Below, piece after piece: positions 25,359 through 33,256 of a DNA stretch of 64,000 nt. The translations under genes were made by a program, and so were the position numbers. This stretch comes from JBAZPT01 sp041645535 (GTDB lineage Bacteria > Patescibacteriota > Minisyncoccia > Moranbacterales > UBA2206): NCBI GenBank assembly GCA_041645535.1, contig JBAZPT010000003.1, positions 57,733-121,732 on the forward strand. The letters are read 5' to 3'. Each line of letters opens with the position of its first letter. Position 1 is the first letter of the stretch. Under the pieces are notes generated by a model. The model searched no databases. It was not told the origin of the DNA and saw only the letters and a list, made by a program, of their open reading frames with translations.

Positions 25359-26618
25359 TTATTTATATAAATATTCTCTTGACATCGGATAATCTTTCCC
25401 AACTTTTCCTTTACTGAAAATAATTTGGAAAAGGTGCACATTGGTATGTTCCATTTGAAATGATCCGGCACACGACCACAGATACAGCCACCATTTCCTG
25501 CGAAATTTTTCATCAAACTTTTTAGGATCTATCTCATGAATTTTCTCCCAATTTTTCTCAAAGTTTTTCGCCCATTCAGTAAGTGTCAGTGCATAGTGGC
25601 GACGTAAATTTTCAACATCTAAAATTTCCAAGCCATATTTGCTCATAAGTTTGATGGTTTCGGCCAATCCTGGAATATATGCTCCCTGAAAAATATACTT
25701 TCTGATAAAAAAATCCGTATAATCTTCTCGAACATTAGCAATAAAATGGAGGACGCCAAGTCCACCGTCTTTTAAACATTCGGACATACCTTTTATCCAA
25801 TCTTCTATCTGACTCTTGCTAGCGTGTTCATATACACCCAATGAAGCATACTTATCAAATCTACCTTTAATTTCTCGAAAATCTTTTTGGTAAATTTTTA
25901 TCTTATCTTGATAGCCCCGTTTGTTAATTTCTGCCTGCATTACTTCGTTTTGATTCGGAGTCGGGCTATAATTCGCGCCCAGCACTCCATAGTTTTCATA
26001 TGCGTGAAACAATAGTGACCCCCAACCAGAACCAACATCCACCAGAGTTTCACCTGGTTTCAATAGCAGTTTTCTGCAAACATAATCCAATTTGTTTCTT
26101 TGTGCCTCTTCCAGATTTCTTGTCCCCTCTTTCCAATACGCGCAGGTATAAGTCATGGTTGGATCTAAATAATTCCGAAAAAGTTTCGTACCTAAATTAT
26201 AATGAAATTTAGCATTTTTAATTGCTTGTTTAATTGTTTTTCCATTAAATCTGAAATCATGCCATATATTTCTGATAAATATGAGGGGATTAACTAAATT
26301 AATACTGCCTGAACTATCGTCGCCAATTTTCATCATTTTGACAAGATCGCCTTTAATATCAACTGTTTGATTAATAAATGAACTGAATAACCCCGTATGA
26401 TCAAATAAAACACTATTTAATTCCGCTCCGCTTGTTTTATATATTATTGCAACTTCCGGTTCTCCCGGCTTATTTTGATACATTGAACCGTCAGCAAAAA
26501 TAATTTTATAGGCAATGCTTGTTTTAGGACCCATAAAAGACCAGACTTTCTTTAAAATAAATCGGACAAGCAAACTAAAAGGATTATAGATTATTATAAG
26601 TTTAATAATTTTTTCCAT
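25359..26618 (-). CDS. Cyclopropane-fatty-acyl-phospholipid-synthase-like methyltransferase
   Basis: 419 residues, SAM-dependent methyltransferase of the CFAS/mycolic-acid cyclopropane synthase type. The SAM-binding motif is LVDVGSGWGSLLFHAYE (about 192-208), followed by YSPTPNQNEVMQAE and GVYEHASKSQIEDW. The first 100 residues resemble the CFAS N-terminal lipid-binding domain. It is the first gene after the Ile T-box and 17 bases upstream of ileS, so it should be induced together with ileS when charged tRNA-Ile falls. Substrate (membrane lipid double bonds) is inferred from family only. Confidence 0.88.
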   Translation of the reverse strand: MEKIIKLIIIYNPFSLLVRFILKKVWSFMGPKTSIAYKIIFADGSMYQNKPGEPEVAIIYKTSGAELNSVLFDHTGLFSSFINQTVDIKGDLVKMMKIGDDSSGSINLVNPLIFIRNIWHDFRFNGKTIKQAIKNAKFHYNLGTKLFRNYLDPTMTYTCAYWKEGTRNLEEAQRNKLDYVCRKLLLKPGETLVDVGSGWGSLLFHAYENYGVLGANYSPTPNQNEVMQAEINKRGYQDKIKIYQKDFREIKGRFDKYASLGVYEHASKSQIEDWIKGMSECLKDGGLGVLHFIANVREDYTDFFIRKYIFQGAYIPGLAETIKLMSKYGLEILDVENLRRHYALTLTEWAKNFEKNWEKIHEIDPKKFDEKFRRKWWLYLWSCAGSFQMEHTNVHLFQIIFSKGKVGKDYPMSREYLYK

Positions 26619-26640
26619 TTATTATTATATCAAGAAAAAT

Positions 26641-26812
26641 AAAACGCCCAAAACACTCAAGTTAAGGACGACATTGGCCGTGGTACCACCTTAATTTTCC
26701 ACCGAAGGCGGACTCATTGCGGCTATTACGGGCCTGCCCGGCAAGGTCTACTCTCCGCCATGGCGGATTTCTTCTTACAGCTCGGGAGTGATAGCTCCTT
26801 CGACGCTTTTAA
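26641..26812 (-). promoter_or_regulatory. T-box riboswitch, isoleucine specifier, short stem I
   Basis: On the minus strand: a tiny hairpin GGAG-CTATCA-CTCC with the Ile codon ATC in its loop (26792-26790), a stem II/III region including CCGCCTTCGGTGG, the conserved T-box AAGGTGGTACCACGG (about 26692-26678) and the pairing strand GTCCTT. Beyond it, CGTCC can pair instead with GGGCG followed by TTTTATTTTT, a terminator. UGGU in the bulge pairs with ACCA, matching A73 of tRNA-Ile. It precedes the methyltransferase and ileS. Confidence 0.9.
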
Positions 26813-26828
26813 TATATGAATGATATCT

Positions 26829-27989
26829 TTATTTCAAACTTTTGTAAACTTCTAGGGTTTCTCGCGCGGTTTTTTCCCAATTGAATTTTTCCACCTGGCG
26901 CAGGCCTTTTTCGCGATACATATTTTTCAAATTTTCGTCCTTGGCTAATTTGAGCATCGCCGAAGCAATTTCCTGGACATTGAGTGGATTCACCAGTTCC
27001 GCCGCGCCGCCGGCGATTTCCGGAATCGAAGAAACATTGGAAACAATGGCCGGCGTGCCGGTCGCGAAGGCTTCCAGAACCGTCGTGCCGAAGCCTTCAT
27101 ACAATGACGGCATCACAAAAAAATCAGCATATTGGAAAAGCGGCACGATTTCATCGCCGATGACATAACCGGTAAAAATGATGTCTTTCCCGATTTCTAG
27201 GTCTTTAGCAATTTGTTTATACTCTTTGGCCATCCAGCCTTTTTTTCCCGCCATCACCAGCTTGTATTCGCATTTGCCTTGCTCCTTCTTGCGGCCCTCG
27301 CGGAAAATTTTGAAAGCCTCAAAAAGCCGGCTGATATTCTTCACAGGTTCCAGCGTGCCTAAAAATAAAATGTATTTATCCTTGACGCCGTATTTTTCCA
27401 GAATTTTTTCCCGCGGCGCGGTTGATTTGTCGGAAAATCTCCGGTCATATCCGCTATAAATCACTTTCACTTTGTCCTCGGGACATTTGAAAATCTCCAA
27501 AATATCTTTTTTGGTCGAATTAGAAACCGCGATAATTTTATCGGCTTTGCCCGCCATCAGGTTCAAAACCGCCCGGGTTTTGGTTTTCATTAATTGCGGA
27601 AAAACATCCGGAACTTTATAAACCGCCAGATCGTGGATAGTCACCACTGTTTTGCCGCGATAGCTCGCCGGAATCCGGCTCATCGGAGAAGTCGCGTGAA
27701 TCACATCTAGATTTTCCCGCGCGAGCGTGGCCGTGCCTAAAATTTCGCTATACGCCACCGGCATATATTTTTTATAATCTGAAAAAGGGTAGAATTTTAT
27801 TTTCACATTCGGGCGGGTGAACTTTTTCACATCTTTTTCCCGCACCCGAAAATCAAAAAATAAAACATACTCGTTTTCACGGTCGATCTGCAGAAGGTGG
27901 CGGATCAGCTGGTAGGTATAATGCCCCACCCCGATCGCGTCGCCCTTTTCCGGGTTTAAAATTGTCCTCGCGTCAATGCCTATTCTCAT
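26829..27989 (-). CDS. GT4-family glycosyltransferase
   Basis: 386 residues, GT-B fold. N-terminal Rossmann part MRIGIDARTILNPEKGD and a C-terminal donor-binding domain with YILFLGTLEPVKNISRLFEA and the EX7E motif in SLYEGFGTTVLEAFATGTP. Likely mannosyl- or similar transferase for surface glycans. It lies just above the T-box and just below the DGR reverse transcriptase remnant, with no obvious link to either. Confidence 0.93.
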   Translation of the reverse strand: MRIGIDARTILNPEKGDAIGVGHYTYQLIRHLLQIDRENEYVLFFDFRVREKDVKKFTRPNVKIKFYPFSDYKKYMPVAYSEILGTATLARENLDVIHATSPMSRIPASYRGKTVVTIHDLAVYKVPDVFPQLMKTKTRAVLNLMAGKADKIIAVSNSTKKDILEIFKCPEDKVKVIYSGYDRRFSDKSTAPREKILEKYGVKDKYILFLGTLEPVKNISRLFEAFKIFREGRKKEQGKCEYKLVMAGKKGWMAKEYKQIAKDLEIGKDIIFTGYVIGDEIVPLFQYADFFVMPSLYEGFGTTVLEAFATGTPAIVSNVSSIPEIAGGAAELVNPLNVQEIASAMLKLAKDENLKNMYREKGLRQVEKFNWEKTARETLEVYKSLK

Positions 27990-27993
27990 AACC

Positions 27994-28907
27994 CTATTCT
28001 AACAGCATTTTGCCCTTGCTGTCCAGGAGCATTTTTCTGATTTTCCACCCCTTGCAATGCTTCAAAATCCCCAGATACGATTGCAAACTTTGACCAAAGG
28101 ATTCTTTTGTGATTATTCCACTCCGCAAACTGGCGTATTTTACCCGCAACTTTTTCAGCATCCGATTTTTCGTTTTCGTCCGTAAAATTTTATGATGTTG
28201 CAAAACCACATATCCGAGAAAATCTATGCCCTGTTGATATTGGCAAAAATTTGGCTGGTAACATTGCCCAGCGGCAAGCCTTTTTCAAAACTGCGGATTA
28301 TTTTTTCAATCAGCCAAATCGCGCTTCCATCTCTTACTTTTTGTTTGATAAGCTCTAATAAAATATCCTGGTCAATGGAATCAAAAAACTTTCTGATATC
28401 GCATTTGAGCGCGAAGATGTTTTTGTGATTATTCCGGCTTAACTTTTGGCAAAAACTTTCCAGACGCAACACGGCCCGATGCGTGCCTTTTTCCACCCGG
28501 CAAGAATATGAGTCAAAAATGAAACTTTTATCGAATACTTGATATAAAACGCGAAATATCGCGTGATGCAAAACTCTGTCTTTCACAATTGCCTTGTGAA
28601 TTCTTCTCGGTTTTGGATCGCAGACTGAAAACGCGGTATAATTTGAATGTTGATAAGTTTTAGTTTTTAATTCTCGGTGAAGCTCAAAAATATTATTTTC
28701 CAGCCTGGCTTTGAATTCCAAGACATCCGCTTTTTTCATTTTCCCGTCGCTGAATTCCTGCCAGGCTGAAAACAAGTTTTCCAAGGAAATAATTTTTTCA
28801 AAAATATTGTCGTCTAATTTTTTATTTTTTCCGTTAAAAGCGGCAGCGCGTTTAATCGGAAAATCACAACCATGACCACTAAGACCCCCCCCCCAGCCTT
28901 TCGACAA
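27994..28907 (-). pseudogene. DGR-type reverse transcriptase, catalytic YxDD block deleted
   Basis: Two reading frames together match a retroelement RT of the diversity-generating type. The upstream part (28907-28224) has IISLENLFSAWQEFSDGK, TAFSVCDPKPRRIHKA, FALKCDIRKFFDSID and the DGR-style LPLGNVTSQIFANI, then hits a stop. The downstream part, in another frame to 27994, resumes at QGIDFLGYVVLQHHK. The 60 or so residues expected between, including the YxDD active site, are absent at about 28233-28237. The RT therefore cannot be catalytic as written. The start is unclear because its 5' end overlaps avd on the other strand. Confidence 0.88.
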
Positions 28908-29243
28908 TTTTAATGTCCCGTTGGTGCATAAAGTTTGCGAGTTTTACAAAAAATTTATTTGTTATCTTACAAAATATCCAAGCGAGACCGCTTGGGCATG
29001 TTCGCAAAAATAGAAAATATTATTTTGGAAATACTTGATTTATCCATTACTGCGTCATTGGAATCAAAAAATAATAAATTTACATTTCTAAATTCAGCTA
29101 GAGTAAAAATTGAATCGTTAAAAATATTTTTTCGTATCGTCCATGAACTTAATACTATCAATCAGCAAAAATATATTGAAACAGAACTGGATTTGCAGGA
29201 GCTTTCCAAAATGGCCAACGGCTGGATAAAATACTTGCGTTAA
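28872..29243 (+). pseudogene. avd: DGR accessory variability determinant (Avd), frame broken at two homopolymers
   Basis: Four-helix-bundle partner of the DGR reverse transcriptase. From 28935 the frame reads KIYLLSYKISKRDRLGMFAK, ILEILDLSITASLESK and ends ANGWIKYLR, typical of Avd. The missing N-terminus (PFDNFNVPLVHKVCEFYKK) is present in another frame between a C10 tract (28885-28894) and an A6 tract (28948-28953). With nine C and seven A a single frame from the ATG at 28872 would be restored. So it is either a decayed gene, a phase-variable one, or has two sequence errors. It is antisense to the RT, which is unusual. Confidence 0.82.
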
Positions 29244-29268
29244 TCACAACTGAATAATATTTTTTATT

Positions 29269-29301
29269 AAGAAATCCCGATTATCTCGGGATTTCTTTTT
29301 T
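29269..29301 (+). terminator. Terminator after avd
   Basis: AAGAAATCCCGA, five-base loop, TCGGGATTTCTT, then T5. Nearly symmetrical, so usable from both strands. Confidence 0.85.
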
Positions 29302-29308
29302 GAAACTT

Positions 29309-29418
29309 CTTGGCGGGGACGCTAATTGTCATTGTGGTTGTCAGGGTTGTTCCGGTTCACCTTCATCTTGCTGTCGTTCCAGTCCACAATCCACACATTG
29401 CCATCCGCATCGCGCGAG
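29309..29418 (-). repeat. DGR template repeat (TR)
   Basis: 110 bp aligning without gaps to 29746-29855. Of 33 adenines on the minus strand, 20 are replaced in the variable repeat (17 by G, 3 by C); no other base differs. Read in the target frame the TR holds many AAC/AAT codons and a TAG near its end. It lies between avd and the target gene and on the same strand as the RT. Confidence 0.95.
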
Positions 29419-29654
29419 CTCGCTATTTTTATCTGCTTCCATCCGTAATCACCGATAATCTTTTGCAAAATTATCTGCGTTTGACCGGATCATTTCCGGA
29501 ATTTTTTTATGAAGCATCCCGCATGCGCAAAAACCTTCACCAAAAGCAGACAAGCAGTTTCCTATATTTACCGGCAAACCGCTATCCTATCTTTTTTCAA
29601 AGATTTAGACCGGTTGTATCAGCCTGAATTTATCTTAGCACAAATTTTTTGGAT
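29419..29654. other. Spacer upstream of the TR, no gene seen
   Basis: No convincing gene. The minus strand just before the TR can be read as a short peptide leading into the TR frame (GDYGWKQIKIASSRD), so the TR may derive from the end of an older target gene. Confidence 0.4.
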
Positions 29655-29685
29655 GAAAAAACGGGTTTGGCTGATGCCAAACCCG
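29655..29685 (-). terminator. Terminator after the DGR target gene
   Basis: Minus strand: CGGGTTTGGC, four-base loop, GCCAAACCCG, then TTTTTT. It would separate target transcription from the TR. Confidence 0.8.
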
Positions 29686-29713
29686 CAAGGTTAAAAGTTT
29701 TAAGTTAAAAGGA

Positions 29714-30433
29714 TTATTTCTCCGACTTCGTCGGAGAGGAAACTACTTGGCGGGGACGCCAACCGCCATCGTGGCCGCCAGGGCCGCTCCGGCGCACCTG
29801 CATCCTGCTGTCGTCCCAGTCCACAACCCACACACCGCCAGCCGCATCGCGCGAGGAAGTGATTGTTACAGTCTTTTTATCAAGGTGCTCGCCCGTTTCC
29901 TTAAAATATTTGAGTTCATGCAAGAGTCTGTCGCCCAAGCTTTCTGTGTCCAGTCCTTCTTTGTCAATCATGTTGGCAGATTTGTTCTTGTGCTTTTCAT
30001 CCGCCGATTCAGTATCCCTGACCCAGATGAAAGAATCTTCGATGGATTTTTTCACAGCAACATCATCCAGGCTTTTATCAGTATCCTTCCATGCCTCGAA
30101 AAACTCTTTGCATTTTAGGAACACTGCTTCGTCCGACAGGCTGCCTGATCTAAACTGCAGGCGAGTGAATTCCTTTTCTTCTTCAGGCGTGCGTTTGGGA
30201 ATTTCCAAAGCAGACAGATCAAACTTTTTTTCAGGAAAACAATCTTTGAGAAAATCCTCCCATTCTTTAATTATTTCCTTTTCCGCCGCGGTTTTCTCTT
30301 TTGAAGAAACTGCAGTTTCCGGCTTGCCTTTGATTTCGGCAGCTCGTTTTTCAATGCTATCCAGCTCATTGTTCATATCATGAGCTTTATTGTAGTCCTT
30401 GTTGTAGCCCGCTTCAAACATTTTTCTGTCCAT
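29714..30433 (-). CDS. DGR target protein with C-terminal variable region
   Basis: 239 residues. The first 185 are charged, helical and without signal peptide or membrane helix. The C-terminal 50 residues hold the variable repeat: SSRDAAGGVWVVDWDDSRMQ, then a Gly/Arg-rich segment ending GGWRPRQVVSS, like the C-type-lectin/formylglycine-type ends of other DGR targets. The start at 30433 has a GAAGGGGGG ribosome site, with a good promoter at 30517-30545 and a terminator at 29655-29685. Absence of a signal peptide suggests an intracellular target or a nonclassical export route; the ligand is unknown. Confidence 0.9.
   Translation of the reverse strand: MDRKMFEAGYNKDYNKAHDMNNELDSIEKRAAEIKGKPETAVSSKEKTAAEKEIIKEWEDFLKDCFPEKKFDLSALEIPKRTPEEEKEFTRLQFRSGSLSDEAVFLKCKEFFEAWKDTDKSLDDVAVKKSIEDSFIWVRDTESADEKHKNKSANMIDKEGLDTESLGDRLLHELKYFKETGEHLDKKTVTITSSRDAAGGVWVVDWDDSRMQVRRSGPGGHDGGWRPRQVVSSPTKSEK
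29719..29737. other. DGR hairpin/cruciform next to the variable repeat
   Basis: TCTCCGAC, three-base loop, GTCGGAGA. It begins nine bases beyond the VR end and includes the target's last codons. Hairpins at this place help direct retrohoming in characterised DGRs. Confidence 0.7.
29746..29855 (-). repeat. DGR variable repeat (VR)
   Basis: 110-bp partner of the TR at 29309-29418 (constant offset 437), with all 20 substitutions at TR adenines. The invariant block GCGTCCCCGCCAAG at its 3' end is the likely initiation-of-mutagenic-homology site. Confidence 0.95.
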
Positions 30434-30516
30434 ATTTTTGCCCCCCTTCTTTAAATTGTTTATTTATTTTGCCTGTTTTAAGCCTTTAAAAAAGGTTTTT
30501 CACTCCTCTTGCCCTA

Positions 30517-30545
30517 AGTATAGCAGGTTTTTCGGGTTTTGTCCA
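30517..30545 (-). promoter_or_regulatory. Promoter of the DGR target gene
   Basis: TGGACA (30545-30540), 17 bases, TATACT (30522-30517). The spacer ends AAAAACCTGC, giving an extended -10, as in the promoters at 51849 and 63537. Confidence 0.7.
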
Positions 30546-30701
30546 GCGAAAAGTTTCTCTGTCAAAATTTTTAGCTGAACACAAATCTTACACAAACTAT
30601 GTCAACTTCTTGCAATGAATTGTCATGGTTCAAAAAAACTTCTGCGAGCTGTCCGTTATACCATATTTCAGCGGTCGTTGAAAAATGGTACAATCATATG
30701 T

Positions 30702-32282
30702 TTACATTTTTTCCGGGGCACTGACTCCGATGAGGCGCAGGGTTTCAGCCAAAACTATTTTTACCGCGCTTACCAAAGCTAGACGCGCTTGCGAAAGCTC
30801 CGGATTTTCCGCGTCTATCACCCGGCAATCATTATAGAACGAGTGGAATTTGTCGGCCAGTTTTATCGCATAATGCGGCAATCGGTGCACTTCATAATTC
30901 TCTGCGATTTCTTCGACCAGTTCGGGAAATTTATTCAGCTCTTTTATCAAACTTAATTCTTTTTCGTTAGTTAACAGCTGCAAATTTTCAGTCTTTAAAT
31001 CAAAACTTTCGGATTTCCGCAATATTGAAGATATTCGAGCATGCGCATATTGCACATAAAAAACCGGATTCTTTTCCGAGCGCTCCTTGGCCAGATCTAA
31101 ATCAAAGGTCATATGCGTATCCGGCGAATACATCAGAAAGAAAAAACAAACTGCGTCTTTCCCGACTTCTTCAACTAAATCATCAATTGAAACATATGTT
31201 CCTTTTCTTTTGGACATCTTAATTTCTTTCCCGTCCTGCAACACTCGCACGAATTGCGTAAGGATAATTTCTGCTCTTCCGCCATATCCCAAAGCTTCAA
31301 TCGCGCCCATTACTCTTTTTACATCTCCATGATGGTCGGCTCCCCAAATATCAATCACTTTATTAAATCCGCGCTCAAATTTATTTTTATGATAAGCAAT
31401 ATCGCCCCCAAAATAAGTTATCTCCCCGCTTGTTTTTTTCACAACCCTATCCTTTTCGTCCCCAAATTTTTCAGCCCGAAACCAAAGAGCTCCGTCTTTT
31501 TCGTAAATTAAATCTCTTGACCTAAAATCCTTGAATATTTTATCAACTTCACCTGAATCATGAAGAGACTTTTCTGAAAAATATTTATCAAAATAAATCC
31601 CCAGCCTTTCCATTGATGGCTTAATTATTTCTTCAATAATAATCTTTGCGGCTTCCTGCCCAACTTCAAAAGGATCTTCTAATTTTATTCTCTCTTTTAA
31701 TTCATCAACATAACCTCCAGAATACTGCGCTTCACTATCTTTTAAAATTGAATGTCCTAAAACTTTTATTTGATTTCCATAATCATTAATGTAATATTCC
31801 CGCCACACTTCGTAGCCATTTTTTACTAAAACATTAGCTAGTGAATTTCCCGATGGACCGCCTCGCCCATTTCCTAAGTGTACTGGCCCAGTCGGATTAG
31901 CCGAGACAAAGTCCAGATGAATTTTTTCTCCGTTGCCTATTTTGCTGTTTCCAAATTTTTCTTTTTGTTTATTAATTTCGACAACTTTATTTTGTAAATA
32001 TTTTTGAGATAAATAAAAATTTATATACCCCGGCGCGACAACTTCAATCTTTTCAAAAGCATCTTCAAAGCTCGGCTTTTTTAAATCTTTAAAGCCGAGC
32101 TTTAGGCTCTCGGCGATTTCCATCGGATTATTCTTCAGCATCTTGCCTAAAACCATGGCAATATTGGTCGTGTAATCGCCAAATTTTTCCATAGCCGGAT
32201 GCTCCACGCTAAAATAAACCTGATCCGTTTTATACAAATCAGAAACTGCCCTTTTTACAAGTTCCCTAATTTCTCCTTGCAT
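30702..32282 (-). CDS. argS: Arginyl-tRNA synthetase
   Basis: Charges tRNA-Arg; 526 residues from the ATG at 32282 (MQGEIRELVKRAVSD), slightly short. The HIGH-like motif is PTGPVHLGNGRGG, KMSKRKGTYVSIDDL is present, and the C-terminal anticodon domain starts near HARISSILRK. A longer frame to 32345 adds a hydrophobic stretch unlike ArgRS and is rejected. Within the N-terminal domain KLGFKDLKKPSF is encoded by a palindrome identical to an intergenic one at 36536-36572. It diverges from smpB. Confidence 0.95.
   Translation of the reverse strand: MQGEIRELVKRAVSDLYKTDQVYFSVEHPAMEKFGDYTTNIAMVLGKMLKNNPMEIAESLKLGFKDLKKPSFEDAFEKIEVVAPGYINFYLSQKYLQNKVVEINKQKEKFGNSKIGNGEKIHLDFVSANPTGPVHLGNGRGGPSGNSLANVLVKNGYEVWREYYINDYGNQIKVLGHSILKDSEAQYSGGYVDELKERIKLEDPFEVGQEAAKIIIEEIIKPSMERLGIYFDKYFSEKSLHDSGEVDKIFKDFRSRDLIYEKDGALWFRAEKFGDEKDRVVKKTSGEITYFGGDIAYHKNKFERGFNKVIDIWGADHHGDVKRVMGAIEALGYGGRAEIILTQFVRVLQDGKEIKMSKRKGTYVSIDDLVEEVGKDAVCFFFLMYSPDTHMTFDLDLAKERSEKNPVFYVQYAHARISSILRKSESFDLKTENLQLLTNEKELSLIKELNKFPELVEEIAENYEVHRLPHYAIKLADKFHSFYNDCRVIDAENPELSQARLALVSAVKIVLAETLRLIGVSAPEKM
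32067..32103. repeat. 37-bp palindrome in frame inside argS
   Basis: AAAGCTCGGCTTT, 11 bases, AAAGCCGAGCTTT. The whole 37 bp is identical to 36536-36572. Confidence 0.88.
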
Positions 32283-32364
32283 ATGCCTTATTCTAACCCA
32301 ATAATCATAAAAAATAAAGCCCAAAATACTTGATATAAACAGCAAAATACCGGATACTATAGAT

Positions 32365-32814
32365 ATGACTACCTTGGCCTACAACAAGCGCGCCGGTTTT
32401 GACTACCAAATTTCGGATAAATACGAAGCCGGCTTAGTATTGACCGGCCAGGAGGTAAAATCCGTGAAAATGGGCCATATCAGCCTCAAAGAAAGCTTCG
32501 TTACCGTAAAAGGCAATGAACTATACCTCACCAATGCCCATATTACGCCCTACAAGCACGCCGGCGACATCAAGAATTACGATCCGACCAGCCCCCGCAA
32601 GCTTTTACTCAAAAAATCGGAAATCAAGCATTTAACCGGCAAAGTCCGAACCCAAGGCTTGACACTGGTGCCCATTCGCGTGTATACTAGGAAGCGTTAT
32701 ATCAAGCTGGAATTCGGCATTGGCAAAGGAAAAAAGAAGTTCGATAAGCGCGAAGATATAGCCAAAAAAGAAGATGAGAGAAAAATGAAAAGAGCGTTAA
32801 GGGGGGTTGTTTAG
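32365..32814 (+). CDS. smpB: SsrA-binding protein SmpB
   Basis: Partner of tmRNA in rescue of stalled ribosomes; 149 residues, full length. The OB-fold core LVLTGQEVKSVKMGHISLKE and the basic tail KKKFDKREDIAKKEDERKMK are typical. The last 12 bases, including the TAG stop, overlap the 5' end of the tmRNA gene. The start follows a divergent intergenic region shared with argS. Confidence 0.96.
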   Translation: MTTLAYNKRAGFDYQISDKYEAGLVLTGQEVKSVKMGHISLKESFVTVKGNELYLTNAHITPYKHAGDIKNYDPTSPRKLLLKKSEIKHLTGKVRTQGLTLVPIRVYTRKRYIKLEFGIGKGKKKFDKREDIAKKEDERKMKRALRGVV

Positions 32815-33220
32815 CTTCGACAGATTGTACATTTAAAATATGCAAGCCGAGCATGATACTTGCTCGTTAAACCTGTATCAATGTTATAAGTGCAAACTTC
32901 ATAACAAAAGCGAAGGCTACATTTGCGCAAGCATTTGCCGGTTTCGCTCCTGCTTTAGCTTAAGTCGCCTCTTTAGGTAGCTGAGCTTTAGCCATCAGTC
33001 TATTGAATCCTAATAAATAGAGTCTGGTGCCATACATTGGGATAGTTTATATATATTTTCTAAGATATATAAATGAAACTAATTTAGAATAGGTTAAAAA
33101 TACTTTTGTTTATTTATTAATTTTTAGCTGAATCCCGAGGACTCGGGATTAAATAGACTAAGCTTGTAGATTATTTTGGATGAATAATTTTGGACATGGG
33201 TGCGATTCCCATCAACTCCA
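32803..33220 (+). ncRNA. ssrA: Transfer-messenger RNA
   Basis: One-piece tmRNA, about 418 nt. The 5' acceptor GGGGTTG (32803-32809) pairs with CAACTCC (33213-33219) with A33220 as discriminator; CCA is not encoded. The T-arm GGGTGCGATTCCC lies just before. The tag reading frame runs from GCA at 32892 to TAA at 32961-32963, 23 residues starting ANFITKAKAT and ending APALA. The 5' end lies within smpB; infC follows. Confidence 0.93.
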
Positions 33221-33256
33221 CTAATTATTAAAACCAAAACCATTAGACGAGGACCG

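Noticed and set aside
26641..26812. tRNA gene
   Set aside because: The GGTACCAC core resembles no T-arm; the whole matches a T-box leader.
29310..29627. Plus-strand frames across the DGR template and spacer
   Set aside because: They run antisense through the template repeat and show no family match; the opposite strand explains the sequence.
33200..33256. IF-3 N-terminal extension from a GTG at 33200
   Set aside because: These codons lie in the T-arm and acceptor of tmRNA.
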